Positions 18,041 through 27,703 are shown, counted from the stretch's first letter. The stretch: DNA of 64,000 nt from Pseudomonadota bacterium (GCA_020161365.1 JAIUNU010000002.1:62001-126000); one strand, 5' to 3'. Program-made: numbers and translations. Notes: generated from the sequence alone by a model not told the origin.

Positions 18041-19213
18041 GTGCCCGACCTACCCGCCAATTTCACCTTGCTGCAAGTGACGCCGGAACTCGAAACCGGC
18101 GGCGCCGAACAGACGACGATTGATGTCGCCCACGCCGTGGTCGCGCAAGGCGGCAAGGCTCTGGTCGCGACCCGCGGCGGTCGGATGGCCGCGCGGCTGG
18201 AGGCCGACGGCGGCCGTCTGGCCCAAATGCCGGCCCAATCCAAGAACCCGTTGGTGATGCTGGGCAACGCCGCGCGGCTGATCGACCTGATCCGGCGCGA
18301 GAAGGTCAGCCTGGTCCACGCGCGCTCCCGCGCTCCGGCGTTCAGCGCGCTATGGGCCGCCCACGCCACCAAGGTCCCGTTCGTGGCCACCTATCACGGC
18401 GTCTACAACGCCAAATCCGGCCTCAAGCGCTGGTACAACGCGGTGATGACCAAGGGCGCGCTGGTGATCGCGAACTCCGAGTACACCCGCGAACACGTGA
18501 TCCGCGAGCATGGCGTGTCCGCCGACAAGGTGGTCGCCATCCCGCGTGGCGTTGATCTCTCCCGCTTCGAGCCAGGGATCGTCAGCGCGGACCGGATCGA
18601 AGCCCTGCGCAAGGCCTGGGGCGTCGCGCCCGACGAGCGTCGCCTCAAGGTGCTGCTGGCCGGCCGCCTGACGCGCTGGAAGGGCCAGGGCCTCCTGGTG
18701 CAGGCGATGGCGCTGCTGAAGGCGCGCGGCCAGGACAAGGTGCTGTTGCTGCTGGCCGGCGACGACCAGGGCCGCAAGGGCTATCGCGCCGAACTGGAGG
18801 CGGCGATCGCGCAGGCGGGGCTGGAAGACGCGGTGAAGCTGGTCGGTCACTGCGAGGACATGCCGGCCGCCTACATGCTGGCCGATCTCGCCATCGCCCC
18901 GTCCTTGGAGCCGGAGGCCTTCGGTCGCACGGCGGTGGAGCCCCAGGTCATGGGCCGACCGGTCATCGCCGCAGACCACGGGGCCACGCGCGAGACGGTC
19001 GTCCCTGGCGAAACGGGCTGGCTGGTCGCCCCCGGCGACGCCGAGGCCTGGGCCGCCGCGCTGCTCGAAGCCGCCGACATCGGCGCTTCAGTGCGTCAAT
19101 CCATGGGACAAGCCGCTCGTTTACGTGCACGGCGGTTGTATTCGGTGGACGCGATGTGCGAAGCGACCCTCAAGGTCTATGCGCGCGTACTGGGTTTGGA
19201 GCGTTCGTCTTGA
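18041..19213 (+). CDS. Glycosyltransferase family 4, probable LPS core biosynthesis
   Basis: A 390-residue GT-B protein beginning at GTG 18041. The N-terminal Rossmann half has LQVTPELETGGAEQTTIDVA and HARSRAPAFSALWAA; the C-terminal nucleotide-sugar half has LLAGRLTRWKGQGLLVQAM and the E-x7-E type site PSLEPEAFGRTAVEPQVMG. It acts on the cytoplasmic face of the inner membrane. It overlaps the heptosyltransferase by four bases, so a two-gene LPS-core operon is likely. Confidence 0.9.
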   Translation: MPDLPANFTLLQVTPELETGGAEQTTIDVAHAVVAQGGKALVATRGGRMAARLEADGGRLAQMPAQSKNPLVMLGNAARLIDLIRREKVSLVHARSRAPAFSALWAAHATKVPFVATYHGVYNAKSGLKRWYNAVMTKGALVIANSEYTREHVIREHGVSADKVVAIPRGVDLSRFEPGIVSADRIEALRKAWGVAPDERRLKVLLAGRLTRWKGQGLLVQAMALLKARGQDKVLLLLAGDDQGRKGYRAELEAAIAQAGLEDAVKLVGHCEDMPAAYMLADLAIAPSLEPEAFGRTAVEPQVMGRPVIAADHGATRETVVPGETGWLVAPGDAEAWAAALLEAADIGASVRQSMGQAARLRARRLYSVDAMCEATLKVYARVLGLERSS

Positions 19214-20181
19214 GCAAGGAGATCAAGAAGGTCCTGGTCATCAAGCTGGGAGCGCTGGGCGACTTCGTCCTGGCCCTGGCCGCGATGCGCAAGATCCGCG
19301 AAGCCCACCCCAAGGCCAAGATCACCCTGCTGACCACCCCGCCCTTCGAGGCGCTGGCCAAGCTCAGCCCCTATTTCAACAGCGTCGAGACCGACGGCCG
19401 CCCCGAGGATTTCGGCCAGACGCTGGCCATGATCGGCCGTATCCGCAAGGCGCGCTACGACCGCATCTACGACCTGCAGACCAACAGCCGCACGAACTGG
19501 TACTTCCAGCTGCTGCGCCCGTTCGCGCCGCAATGGAACGGTATCGCGTTTGGCTGCGCGCTGCCGCAGAGGGGTTCGGCTCGCCTGCGAATGCACACGC
19601 TGGAGCGCCAGGCTGATCAACTCCGCGCGGCCGGGATCTGGCCCGACGCGCCAACGGAACCGGGCAGCGCGCCGCCGCCGGACCTGTCCTGGATCCTGCG
19701 CAAGCACAAGGAGCCGCGGCCCGTGGCCGGCGCCGCCGCGCCGCGGCCCTACGTCCTGTTTGTTCCGGGCGGCTCGGCCCACCGGCCCGAGAAGCGCTGG
19801 CCGGTCGAGAACTACGCCCAGCTGGGCTCACTTCTGAAGGCCAAGGGCCTGGACATCGTCATCATCGGCGGTCCGCAGGAAAGCGCCATGGCCCGCCATA
19901 TCCAGAAGGCCGTGGGCGGCGCCCGCGACCTGACCGGCCGCACTGACTTCGCGCAATTGGCCGTGCTGGGCGCCAAGGCGGCGCTGGCGGTCGGCAACGA
20001 CACCGGCCCGACCCACCTGCTGGCCGCCGCCGGCGCCCCGACCATCGCCCTCTTCTCCGACGCTTCGGATCCGGAGCTTTGCGGTCCGCGCGGCCATGTC
20101 GCCGTCATCCGCTCGCCCGACCTGAAGGCGCTGCCGGTCAGCACGGTGGCTAGCGCGGCGGTGGCGCTGCTGCCCCATTAG
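19210..20181 (+). CDS. Glycosyltransferase family 9 (heptosyltransferase-like)
   Basis: A 323-residue protein. TTG 19210 overlaps the TGA of the preceding glycosyltransferase (TTGA), which is better than the longer frame from 19156 that lies inside that gene. The N-terminus KKVLVIKLGALGDFVLALAAM is the classic WaaC/WaaF start. FVPGGSAHRPEKRWPVENYAQL and GNDTGPTHLLAAAGAPTIALF are the family-9 nucleotide-binding motifs. It probably adds heptose or a related sugar to the lipid A-core. The acceptor is not readable. Confidence 0.9.
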   Translation: MSKEIKKVLVIKLGALGDFVLALAAMRKIREAHPKAKITLLTTPPFEALAKLSPYFNSVETDGRPEDFGQTLAMIGRIRKARYDRIYDLQTNSRTNWYFQLLRPFAPQWNGIAFGCALPQRGSARLRMHTLERQADQLRAAGIWPDAPTEPGSAPPPDLSWILRKHKEPRPVAGAAAPRPYVLFVPGGSAHRPEKRWPVENYAQLGSLLKAKGLDIVIIGGPQESAMARHIQKAVGGARDLTGRTDFAQLAVLGAKAALAVGNDTGPTHLLAAAGAPTIALFSDASDPELCGPRGHVAVIRSPDLKALPVSTVASAAVALLPH

Positions 20182-20777
20182 TATCCCGCGTAGCGCCCCG
20201 GCTTGTGGTTGGCGATGATCACCGCGCTCAGCGCCACCGCGCTGGCGATCGACAGCAGCAGCTTGTCGAAGCTGATCGTGAAGAACGCCGCAGCCACCAC
20301 CAGGCAGTCGGCCGCCATCTGCACCTTGCCGGCGCTGATTCCCCGCCGCTCCTGCAGATAGAGCGCCAGGACCCCGACCCCGCCGACGCTGGACCGGTGA
20401 CGCGCCAAGGCCAGAATCCCCATGCCGATGATCGTGCCGCCGAAAACGGCGGAGAAGATCGGGTCGATCCCGCCCACCTTCAGCCAGTGCGGCATGCCCC
20501 AGGCGAGGCCCGCCAGCAGCAGATTCGTCGCCAGCGTCTTGAAGGTGAACGTCCAGCCCAGCGTGCGCTGCGCCAGAACATAGAACGGCAGGTTCAGTAC
20601 GAAGAACACGACGCCGACCGGCCAGCCGCTGAGATAGGAGACGATCAGCGCCACGCCCGCGACGCCGCCGGTCACCAGGCCGGCCGCCTTCAGAAGGGTC
20701 AGCCCCACCGCGATAAAGCTGGAGCCGATCAGGAGCGCGTGGATATCTTCGAGGGCGGAGTGGCGGTGCTCAGGCAT
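20178..20777 (-). CDS. YitT family membrane protein
   Basis: A 199-residue protein with about five hydrophobic helices. It carries the YitT/DUF161 pattern GLVTGGVAGVALIVSYLSGWPVG near the N-terminus and FGGTIIGMGILALARHRSSVGGVGVLALYLQ in the middle. It is an inner membrane protein of unknown substrate. Its end overlaps the convergent heptosyltransferase by four bases. Confidence 0.85.
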   Translation of the reverse strand: MPEHRHSALEDIHALLIGSSFIAVGLTLLKAAGLVTGGVAGVALIVSYLSGWPVGVVFFVLNLPFYVLAQRTLGWTFTFKTLATNLLLAGLAWGMPHWLKVGGIDPIFSAVFGGTIIGMGILALARHRSSVGGVGVLALYLQERRGISAGKVQMAADCLVVAAAFFTISFDKLLLSIASAVALSAVIIANHKPGRYAGY

Positions 20778-21036
20778 GCTTGGGCGGACGTTCTGTTCAG
20801 GGAAAAATGCGTCCCCGCCTCGCCGTTTCCGTCCCGATACGCCCGAATGATCCCCGGGCGCCGCGCCCGGATCAAAAAAACTGGACCCGCTGGCGTCTGT
20901 TTGACCGCCTTCGCTTGATACAGCGCAGCGGGCGCGTCATATATCAGGTTCTCGCGGCGCGCCCAGCGCGGCGCGAACGCGTTCAGCTATATTCGTCTTT
21001 ACCGCTCTTCATACCAACAGCCTCGGAGCCGCCCCT
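20778..21036 (+). promoter_or_regulatory. infC upstream region with weak promoter-like boxes
   Basis: This gap between the divergent YitT gene and infC holds no ORF. TTGATA (20915-20920) and TATATC (20940-20945), 19 bases apart, are a weak sigma-70-like pair. An AT-rich TATATT lies near 20989. GGAG at 21025-21028 is the ribosome binding site for the proposed AUU start of infC. Confidence 0.3.
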
Positions 21037-21570
21037 ATTCGCCGTCCTATGCAAACGCCGCCCGTCAAGGATGGGCCGCGTATCAACGATGAAATCCGCG
21101 TCCCCCGCGTCCTGCTGATCGACCAACACGGCGAAAAGCAAGGCGAGATGCCGACCGCGTCCGCTATGGAAGCGGCAGAAGAAGCCGGCCTGGACCTGGT
21201 GGAAATCGTTCCGAACGCCAATCCTCCCGTCTGCAAGATCCTGGACTACGGCAAGTTCAAGTTCCAGGAGCAGAAGAAGAAGAACGAGGCGCGCAAACGG
21301 CAGAAGGTGGTCGAGCTCAAGGAGATCAAGCTCCGGCCGAACATCGACAAACACGACTACGACGTGAAGGCCAAGTCGATGTTCCGCTTCTTCGAAGAAG
21401 GCGACAAGGTGAAGGTCACCCTGCGCTTCCGCGGTCGCGAAATGGCTCACCCGGAACTGGGCATGAAGCTGCTGCAGCAGGTCAAGGCCGACTTCGACGA
21501 GGTCGCCAAGGTCGAGTACGAGCCGCGCATGGAAGGCCGGCAGATGATCATGATCCTGGCCCCGCGCTAG
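21037..21570 (+). CDS. infC: Translation initiation factor IF-3, probable ATT start
   Basis: A 177-residue IF-3. The N-domain has [17 protein letters not shown] (linked to IF-3 binding), a basic linker [22 protein letters not shown] and a C-domain with [20 protein letters not shown]-3 binds the 30S subunit and checks the start codon. ATT at 21037 was preferred to ATG at 21049: GGAG sits 8 bases before the ATT but 20 before the ATG, and the added MRRP matches the N-terminus usual for alphaproteobacterial IF-3. An AUU start permits autoregulation as in E. coli. A terminator follows. Confidence 0.93.
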   Translation: MRRPMQTPPVKDGPRINDEIRVPRVLLIDQHGEKQGEMPTASAMEAAEEAGLDLVEIVPNANPPVCKILDYGKFKFQEQKKKNEARKRQKVVELKEIKLRPNIDKHDYDVKAKSMFRFFEEGDKVKVTLRFRGREMAHPELGMKLLQQVKADFDEVAKVEYEPRMEGRQMIMILAPR

Positions 21571-21597
21571 GATCGCATCCCAGGGTAGACACCGAAG

Positions 21598-21630
21598 CGC
21601 CCCGGCCCCACGGCCGGGGCGTTTTGTTTT
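21598..21630 (+). terminator. Rho-independent terminator after infC
   Basis: CGCCCCGGCC (21598-21607) pairs with GGCCGGGGCG (21612-21621) around a 4-base loop, followed by TTTTGTTTT. It separates infC from the MFS gene. Confidence 0.93.
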
Positions 21631-21673
21631 ACGGTCGCCAATCTCGAGTCTCAGGCGTAAACCCCGGCGCCTG

Positions 21674-22864
21674 ATGTCCGAGCCCGCCCACAGCAACCGC
21701 GCCCTGGCTGTCCTGCTCCTGGTTGTCTTCATCAACCTGGTGGGCTTTGGCGTGATCATTCCGCTGCTGCCGTTCTATGCGCGGTCGATGGACGCCGCGC
21801 CATGGCAGGTGACGACGATGTTCGCCGCCTACAGCCTGGGACAGTTCTTCGGCGAGCCGTTCTGGGGGCGTCTGTCCGACCGCATCGGCCGGCGGCCGGT
21901 GCTGATCGTCACGATCATCGCCAACACCCTGGCCTATCTGGCCCTGGCCTTCGCGCCGAACATCTGGGTGGCCATGATCATCCGCCTGTTCGGCGGCTTT
22001 GGCAGCGGCAACATCTCGACGATCCAGGGCTACATGGCCGACGTCACCCCGCCCGAAAAGCGCGCCGGACGGATGGGCCTTCTGGGCGCGGCGTTCGGGG
22101 CCGGCTTCGTCATCGGCCCCGGCCTGGTGATGGTCCTACGGCCGGGAGCCGGCGCCCTGGGCTACCAGCTACCGCTGTTCCTGGCGGCCGCCATGGCCGG
22201 GACGGCGGCGCTGGGCGTAATCCTGTTCGTGAAGGAAAGTCGAACCCCCTCGGCGCCCGGCGCGCCGCAAGCCCACCGGCTGGAGGCCCTGAACCAGGCG
22301 GCCGCCCATCCCATCCTTTCGCGCGTGCTGCTGGTCACCCTGATCTCGACCGCCGCCTTCGCGGGCATGGAGTCTGTGTTCGGCCTCTACGCCGACACGC
22401 GCTTTGGCTGGACCGCCAGCCAGGTGGCGGCTTGCTTTGCCTTGATCGGCGTCATCGCCTCGATCGGCCAAGGCGTGCTGACCGGCCGCCTGGCCCGGCG
22501 CTTCGGCGAGGCGCGGGTGCTCACCGCCGGCCTGTTGATCATCGGGACGTCGCTGCTGATCACGCCGTTCATTTCCAAGCCCGCCCTGGCCGTGGTGGCG
22601 GTGGCGTGCACCGCGTTTGGCCAGTCGCTGGTGTTTCCCTGCGTTGGGGCCCTGATCTCGCGGGCCACCCCGCCCGATCGCCAGGGCCAGATGCTGGGTC
22701 TGAACATGGCCGCCGGATCGCTGGCCCGGATTGGCGGGCCGCTGCTGGCAGGACCAGTGTTCGGGATCGCCATCGGCGGTCCCTACTGGGTCGGGGCGGC
22801 CCTGATGGTTCCGGCCATCGGTTTCGCGCTCGTCATCGTCCGCCGGACCAAGACGGCCGCCTAA
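21674..22864 (+). CDS. MFS transporter, DHA1 (TetA-like) drug/metabolite exporter
   Basis: A 396-residue protein with about 12 membrane helices. Its MFS motif A is GRLSDRIGRRPVLIV between helices 2 and 3, and the start is LLLVVFINLVGFGVIIPLLPFYA, as in TetA-type DHA1 proton antiporters. A motif C-like GAAFGAGFVIGPGL lies in helix 5. The substrate cannot be read. It interrupts infC and rpmI, which are adjacent in many bacteria, and here has its own upstream terminator. Confidence 0.9.
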   Translation: MSEPAHSNRALAVLLLVVFINLVGFGVIIPLLPFYARSMDAAPWQVTTMFAAYSLGQFFGEPFWGRLSDRIGRRPVLIVTIIANTLAYLALAFAPNIWVAMIIRLFGGFGSGNISTIQGYMADVTPPEKRAGRMGLLGAAFGAGFVIGPGLVMVLRPGAGALGYQLPLFLAAAMAGTAALGVILFVKESRTPSAPGAPQAHRLEALNQAAAHPILSRVLLVTLISTAAFAGMESVFGLYADTRFGWTASQVAACFALIGVIASIGQGVLTGRLARRFGEARVLTAGLLIIGTSLLITPFISKPALAVVAVACTAFGQSLVFPCVGALISRATPPDRQGQMLGLNMAAGSLARIGGPLLAGPVFGIAIGGPYWVGAALMVPAIGFALVIVRRTKTAA

Positions 22865-22911
22865 GTGCTTGCCAGAGCCGAGTCTTTCCTGTAGCTACGC
22901 CGCCTTTCCGG

Positions 22912-22943
22912 AACCGCCTGGCCATTGGCATGCCATGGCGGTT
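22912..22943 (+). promoter_or_regulatory. Hairpin in the rpmI leader, possible r-protein regulatory element
   Basis: AACCGCC (22912-22918) pairs with GGCGGTT (22937-22943), with further inner GGC/GCC pairing. It lies between the MFS gene and rpmI with no T run after it, so it is not a normal terminator. Autogenous control of rpmI-rplT by L20 through leader RNA is known in other bacteria. A role here is inference. Confidence 0.35.
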
Positions 22944-22984
22944 CGTCATGCTTCTAGAGGACGGGGCGCAAGCTCCGACGCGAA

Positions 22985-23185
22985 ATGCCGAAGTTGAAGA
23001 CCAAGTCGGGCGCTAAAAAGCGCTTCAAACTGACCGCCACGGGCAAGCTGAAGGCCGGCGTCGCTGGTAAGCGCCACCGCCTGATCGGCCACAACGGCAA
23101 GTACATCCGCCAACAGCGCGGCACGAAGGTGATGAGCGAGGCCGACGCCAAGATCATCAAGACCTACCTGCCCTACGGCCTGTAA
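22985..23185 (+). CDS. rpmI: 50S ribosomal protein bL35
   Basis: A 66-residue, very basic protein with the bL35 signature [21 protein letters not shown] at the N-terminus and a [16 protein letters not shown] region. It is a component of the large ribosomal subunit. It lies 15 bases upstream of rplT, in the conserved rpmI-rplT order, with pheST after the terminator. Confidence 0.98.
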   Translation: MPKLKTKSGAKKRFKLTATGKLKAGVAGKRHRLIGHNGKYIRQQRGTKVMSEADAKIIKTYLPYGL

Positions 23186-23200
23186 GAGGAGCGCTGACAC

Positions 23201-23557
23201 ATGGCTCGCGTTAAACGTGGCGTGGTTGCTCACGCCAAGCACAAGAAGGTTCTCGAGCAAGCCAAGGGCTTCTACGGGCGCCGCAAGAACACCATCCGTA
23301 CGGCGAAGGCCGCGGTCGACAAGGCCGGCCAGTACGCCTACCGCGACCGCAAGGTGCGCAAGCGCGCCTTCCGTTCGCTGTGGATCCAGCGCATCAACGC
23401 TGGCGCCCGTCTGGAAGGCTTCACCTACTCGCAGTTTATCCACGGCCTGGACGTGGCGGGTATCGTCATGGACCGTAAGGTCCTGGCCGATATCGCGGGC
23501 AACGACCCGGCTGCGTTCAAGGCCATCGCCGACAAGGTTCGCGCCGCCCTGGCCTAA
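23201..23557 (+). CDS. rplT: 50S ribosomal protein bL20
   Basis: A 118-residue basic protein starting [21 protein letters not shown], with the bL20 rRNA-binding extension and the [15 protein letters not shown] motif. It is an early 23S rRNA-binding assembly protein. In several bacteria L20 represses its own operon. The start has AGAGGAG upstream. A terminator follows at 23593. Confidence 0.98.
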   Translation: MARVKRGVVAHAKHKKVLEQAKGFYGRRKNTIRTAKAAVDKAGQYAYRDRKVRKRAFRSLWIQRINAGARLEGFTYSQFIHGLDVAGIVMDRKVLADIAGNDPAAFKAIADKVRAALA

Positions 23558-23592
23558 GGACATCTGAGCTCGTGAGGGCTCAATCGATCCTG

Positions 23593-23625
23593 AAAAGCCC
23601 TTCGGTGCGAACCGGAGGGCTTTTT
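23593..23625 (+). terminator. Rho-independent terminator after rplT
   Basis: AAAAGCCCTTCGGT pairs with ACCGGAGGGCTTTT (one G-T wobble) around a GCGA tetraloop and ends in a T run. It closes the rpmI-rplT unit before pheS. Confidence 0.92.
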
Positions 23626-23678
23626 GCTGCGCGCTCCCCTACTCCGCCACGATCAAATCCTCTAGACGGATGCCCGTC

Positions 23679-24752
23679 ATGACCGATCTCAACACCCTCG
23701 AAACCGACGTGCTGGCCCAGGTGGCCGCCGCCTCGGATCTCCAAGCGCTCGACGCCGTCCGCGTGGCCGCCGTCGGCAAGACCGGCTCGATCTCGGGCCT
23801 GCTGAAAACCCTGGGCGCGATGAGCCCCGAGGAGCGCAAGACCCAGGGCGCGGCGATCAACGCGCTGCGCGACAAGGTCCAGGACGCGATCACCCAGAAG
23901 AAGGCCGCCCTGGAGGCCGCCGAGCTGGACGCGCGCCTGGCCAGCGAGACGCTGGACCTGTCCCTGCCCGCGCCCTACCGCCGCAAGGGCTCGGTGCACC
24001 CGACCATGCAGACCATGGACGAGATGGTCGCGATCTTCGCCGAGATGGGCTTCGCCGTGGCAGAAGGTCCGGACATTGAGGACGACTTCCACAACTTCAC
24101 GGCCCTGAACTTCCCCGAGAAGCACCCGGCCCGTGAAATGCACGACACCTTCTTCTTCAATCCGAAGGAGACGGGCGAACGGATGCTGCTGCGGACCCAC
24201 ACCAGCCCGGTGCAGGTGCGGACCATGGTCTCGCAAAAGCCGCCGATCCGGATCATCGCGCCGGGCCGCACCTATCGCTGCGACAACGACGCCACCCACA
24301 CGCCGGTGTTCCACCAGGTCGAGGGCCTGGTGATCGACAAGGGCATCCACATGGGCCACCTGAAGTGGACCCTGGAGACGTTCCTGGCGCGGTTCTTCGA
24401 GACCGACGCGGTGACCACGCAGTTCCGTCCGCACCACTTCCCGTTCACCGAGCCGTCGGCCGAGATGGACGTGCAGTGCGACCGTTCCGGCGGCGAGATC
24501 AAGATCGGCCAGGGCACCAGCTGGCTCGAGATCCTGGGCTGCGGCATGGTCCACCCGAACGTTCTGCGCGCCTGCGGCATCGATCCGGACGAGTACCAGG
24601 GTTTCGCCTTCGGCATGGGCGTCGACCGCCTGGGCATGCTGAAGTACGGCATGCCGGACCTGCGCGACATGTGGTCGTCGGACGTCCGCTGGCTGTCGCA
24701 CTACGGCTTTAGCGCCTTCGCCGCGCCGAACCCGGCCAGCGGCCTGAGCTGA
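23679..24752 (+). CDS. pheS: Phenylalanine-tRNA ligase alpha subunit
   Basis: A 357-residue protein, the usual length for this subunit; an ATG nine bases earlier is possible. A coiled-coil N-terminus is followed by the class II catalytic core: motif 1 region [19 protein letters not shown], motif 2 region [19 protein letters not shown], and motif 3 [17 protein letters not shown]. With PheT it forms the alpha2beta2 enzyme that charges tRNA-Phe. A palindromic repeat element fills the gap to pheT. Confidence 0.97.
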   Translation: MTDLNTLETDVLAQVAAASDLQALDAVRVAAVGKTGSISGLLKTLGAMSPEERKTQGAAINALRDKVQDAITQKKAALEAAELDARLASETLDLSLPAPYRRKGSVHPTMQTMDEMVAIFAEMGFAVAEGPDIEDDFHNFTALNFPEKHPAREMHDTFFFNPKETGERMLLRTHTSPVQVRTMVSQKPPIRIIAPGRTYRCDNDATHTPVFHQVEGLVIDKGIHMGHLKWTLETFLARFFETDAVTTQFRPHHFPFTEPSAEMDVQCDRSGGEIKIGQGTSWLEILGCGMVHPNVLRACGIDPDEYQGFAFGMGVDRLGMLKYGMPDLRDMWSSDVRWLSHYGFSAFAAPNPASGLS

Positions 24753-24758
24753 ATGAAT

Positions 24759-24872
24759 GCTCCCCCCAGCGGGGGAGCTCCCGGCGAAGCCGGGTGAGGG
24801 GGAAGTAAGCGCCGAGCTTGCAGCTACTCCCCTCTCCACCGCTTCGCGGTCCCCCTCCCCCAGAGGGGGAGG
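24759..24872. repeat. GC-rich palindromic repeat element (copy A) between pheS and pheT
   Basis: It begins with the hairpin GCTCCCCC-CAGC-GGGGGAGC (24759-24778) and ends with CCTCCCCC-AGA-GGGGGAGG (24854-24872). A 28-base stretch at 24834-24861 is identical to 30596-30623 in copy C. It is an intergenic REP/BIME-like element, transcribed inside the pheST operon, where its hairpins could affect mRNA processing. Confidence 0.75.
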
Positions 24873-24889
24873 ATTTTGAGAGACGGACC

Positions 24890-27289
24890 ATGAAATTCAC
24901 CCTGTCCTGGCTCAAGGATCACCTTGAGACCACCGCCACCGTCCCCGAGATCGTCGCGGCCATGACCATGGCCGGGCTCGAGGTCGAGCACGTGACTGAT
25001 CCAGCGACCAAGCTGGCCCCGTTCACGGTCTGCAAGATCGTCGAGGCCGCGCGTCACCCGAACGCCGACCGCCTGCAGGTCTGCCAGGTCGACACCGTCG
25101 ACGGCCGCAAGGAGATCGTCTGCGGCGCGCCGAACGCGCGCGCGGGCCTCACCACCATCTACGCCCCGATCGGCGCCTATGTGCCGGGCCTGGGCGTAAC
25201 CCTGGTCGAGAAGCCCGTCCGCGGCGTCGTCTCGAACGGCATGCTCTGCTCGGCCGCCGAGCTGGAATACGCCACCGAGAGCGACGGCATCATGGAGCTG
25301 CCCGACAGCCTCGCCGTCGGCACGCCCGCCGTCGACGCGTTGGGCCTGGAAGCCGTCATCGACTTTGAAGTCACCCCGAACCGCCCCGACTGGCTGGGCG
25401 TCGCCGGCATCGCCCGCGATCTGGCCGCGGCCGGCGTCGGCACGCTGAAGGATCTGTCGATCGCTGCGATCCCGGAAGCCTTCGTGAGCCCGATCAGCGT
25501 CAAGGTCGACGGCGAGGCTTGCCCGGCCTTCGCCGGTCGCTACATCCGCGGCGTCAAGAACGGCCCCTCGCCCAAGTGGCTGCAGGACCGCCTGACCGCC
25601 ATCGGTCTGCGCCCGATCAGCGCCCTTGTCGACGTCACCAACCTGATCGCCTACGACCGCGCCCGCCCGCTGCACGTCTATGACGTGGCCAAGCTGTCGG
25701 GGACGGAGATCTCGACCCGCCTGGGCCGCCATGGCGTCAACGGCGACGAGCACCTGATCGCCCTGGACGGCAAGACCTACGAGCTGACGCCGGACATGTG
25801 CGTGATCGCAGACGCGAATGGTGAGCGCCCGATCGGCCTGGGCGGCGTCATGGGCGGCGAGAGCACCGGCTGCTCGGACGACACCGTGGACGTCTTCATC
25901 GAGAGCGCCTGGTTCGAGCCGATCCGCATCGCTCAGACCGGCCGCACGACCGGCATCGCCAGCGACGCCCAGTACCGCTTCGCCCGCACCGTCGACACCG
26001 GCTCGCTCGTGGACGGCGTCGAGCTGGCGACCAAGCTGATCCTGGAGCTGTGCGGCGGCGAGCCGTCCGAAGTGCTCTATGTCGGCGAGGTTCCGCCCGC
26101 GCCGAAGGGCTTCGCCTTCGACCCCGACTATGTCGGCCAGCTGTCGGGCCTCTCGGTGACGCCGGAGAAGACCCACCAGATCCTGGCGGCGTTGGGCTTC
26201 GACGTCGTGCTGGGCTCGCCCTGGACCGTCACCCCGCCGACCTTCCGCCGCGACGTGGAAGGCAAGGCCGACCTCGTGGAAGAAGTCGCGCGCATAGCCG
26301 GCTACGGCGCCCTGCCCTCGACCCCGCTGCCCGAGGTTCCGCGCGCCGTCGGCGGCGTGCTGACCGCCAAGCAGGCCCGCGCCCGCGCCGCCCGTCGCGC
26401 CCTCGCGGCCGCCGGCTACGCCGAGGCTGTGACCTTCAGCTTCACCAACCGCAAGACCGCAGAGCTGTTCGGCGGCGGCCAGGACGTGCTGGTGCTTGCC
26501 AATCCCATCGCCTCGGAACTGGACTGCATGCGCCCGTCGCTGCTGCCCAACCTGATCGAGGCGGCCGGCCGCAACGCCCGCCAGGGCTTCCCGGACGCGG
26601 CTCTGTTCGAGATCGGCCCGACCTTCCACGGGGACAAGCCCGCCGATCAGCGCACCGTCGTCTCGGCGATCCTGGTCCCCAAGGCCCCGCGCGGCTGGGA
26701 CAAGGCTCCGCAAGGCGACGTCTTCACGGTGAAGGCCGACCTGCTGGCCCTGCTGGAAGAGCTGGGCGCGCCCGTCGCCTCGCTGCAGACCGCTCAGGGC
26801 TCGGCTTCGTCTTGGTGGCACCCGGGTCGCTCGGCGCGCCTGCAACTGGGCCCCAAGGCGGTGATGGCCGAGTTCGGCGAGATCCACCCGGCGGTGCTCA
26901 AGGCGCTGGACGTGGCCGGTCCGGTCTATGGCTTCGAAATCACCCTGGAGGCGATCCCCGAGCCGAAGAAGAAGGCGATCAAGACCCGTCCAGCCTTCTC
27001 GCCCTCGGCCCTGATGCCGCTGACCCGCGACTTCGCGTTCCTGGTGGAGAAGCCCAAGGCCGCCGGCGATCTGGTCAAGGCCGTGGCCGGCGCCGACAAG
27101 GCGCTGATCACCGCTGCGCGCGTCTTCGACGTCTATGAAGGCCCCGGCGTGCCGGAGGGCTTCAAGTCGGTCGCCATCGAGATCGTGGTCCAGCCGCGCG
27201 AAGCCACCCTGACCGAAGCCGAGATCGAGGCCCTGTCGGCCAAGGTCGTCGCGGCGGCGGAAAAGGCCGGCGGCAAGCTGCGGGGGTAA
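24890..27289 (+). CDS. pheT: Phenylalanine-tRNA ligase beta subunit
   Basis: A 799-residue protein starting at ATG 24890 ([13 protein letters not shown]); the earlier in-frame codons translate the repeat element and are rejected. The domain order is: EMAP-like tRNA-binding OB domain (about 40-150), B3/B4 editing domain with [26 protein letters not shown]5 domain, a degenerate class II core, and the C-terminal FDX-ACB anticodon-binding domain ([19 protein letters not shown]). It forms the heterotetramer with PheS. Confidence 0.97.
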   Translation: MKFTLSWLKDHLETTATVPEIVAAMTMAGLEVEHVTDPATKLAPFTVCKIVEAARHPNADRLQVCQVDTVDGRKEIVCGAPNARAGLTTIYAPIGAYVPGLGVTLVEKPVRGVVSNGMLCSAAELEYATESDGIMELPDSLAVGTPAVDALGLEAVIDFEVTPNRPDWLGVAGIARDLAAAGVGTLKDLSIAAIPEAFVSPISVKVDGEACPAFAGRYIRGVKNGPSPKWLQDRLTAIGLRPISALVDVTNLIAYDRARPLHVYDVAKLSGTEISTRLGRHGVNGDEHLIALDGKTYELTPDMCVIADANGERPIGLGGVMGGESTGCSDDTVDVFIESAWFEPIRIAQTGRTTGIASDAQYRFARTVDTGSLVDGVELATKLILELCGGEPSEVLYVGEVPPAPKGFAFDPDYVGQLSGLSVTPEKTHQILAALGFDVVLGSPWTVTPPTFRRDVEGKADLVEEVARIAGYGALPSTPLPEVPRAVGGVLTAKQARARAARRALAAAGYAEAVTFSFTNRKTAELFGGGQDVLVLANPIASELDCMRPSLLPNLIEAAGRNARQGFPDAALFEIGPTFHGDKPADQRTVVSAILVPKAPRGWDKAPQGDVFTVKADLLALLEELGAPVASLQTAQGSASSWWHPGRSARLQLGPKAVMAEFGEIHPAVLKALDVAGPVYGFEITLEAIPEPKKKAIKTRPAFSPSALMPLTRDFAFLVEKPKAAGDLVKAVAGADKALITAARVFDVYEGPGVPEGFKSVAIEIVVQPREATLTEAEIEALSAKVVAAAEKAGGKLRG

Positions 27290-27295
27290 TCGCTG

Positions 27296-27411
27296 ACTCG
27301 CCCCCTCCGGGCCTGCGGCCCTCCTCCCCCTTAGGGGTAAGAAGGTTCGCGCGCCTTCCGCCCCCTCCGGGGGCGGACGACCTCGCAAAGCGAGGTCAGG
27401 TGGGGGCGAGT
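27296..27411. repeat. GC-rich palindromic repeat element (copy B) with terminal inverted repeats
   Basis: The element is bounded by perfect 10-base inverted ends, ACTCGCCCCC (27296-27305) and GGGGGCGAGT (27402-27411). Inside are two more hairpins, CCGCCCCC-TCC-GGGGGCGG and ACCTCGC-AAA-GCGAGGT. It lies just after pheT. Its size (116 bases) and terminal repeats fit a non-autonomous mobile REP/MITE-like unit. Confidence 0.7.
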
Positions 27412-27553
27412 GCTGCTTTTCCGGGCGCCTTGCCGCGCCAAGGGCAAAACCGTCCCGTCCCGCGACCGATCGCCTCTTTCGCCGGCAAGACCTTGCGCAA
27501 CCGAAAACCCCGCGCTACCTCTAGGCTGCGCTAACGGAAATCATCGCTTCCAC

Positions 27554-27703
27554 ATGCAATCGAGCTTCGCCTTCGCCGCCTTTATGACCACCGGCCTTAC
27601 CGCCGTGGCCGTGATGTCGTGCGCCGTGGCGATGTGGAACATGATTAATCAGATTAAAACCGTCCGAGTTCGAACGGGGCAAAATCGGCGCAAGCAGCGG
27701 TAG
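27554..27703 (+). CDS. Small membrane protein (49 aa)
   Basis: It starts at ATG 27554; a longer frame from 27410 begins in the repeat element and is unlikely. It has one hydrophobic helix (FAFAAFMTTGLTAVAVMSCAVAMW) and a basic C-terminal tail (KTVRVRTGQNRRKQR), suggesting an inner membrane protein with its tail in the cytoplasm. A good terminator follows. No family is recognised. Confidence 0.6.
   Translation: MQSSFAFAAFMTTGLTAVAVMSCAVAMWNMINQIKTVRVRTGQNRRKQR

Noticed and set aside
24824..27388. 854-codon open frame on the minus strand across pheT
   Set aside because: Shadow of the pheT codon bias in a high-GC genome; product has low-complexity Gly/Arg/Asp/Gln composition and pheT is certain.
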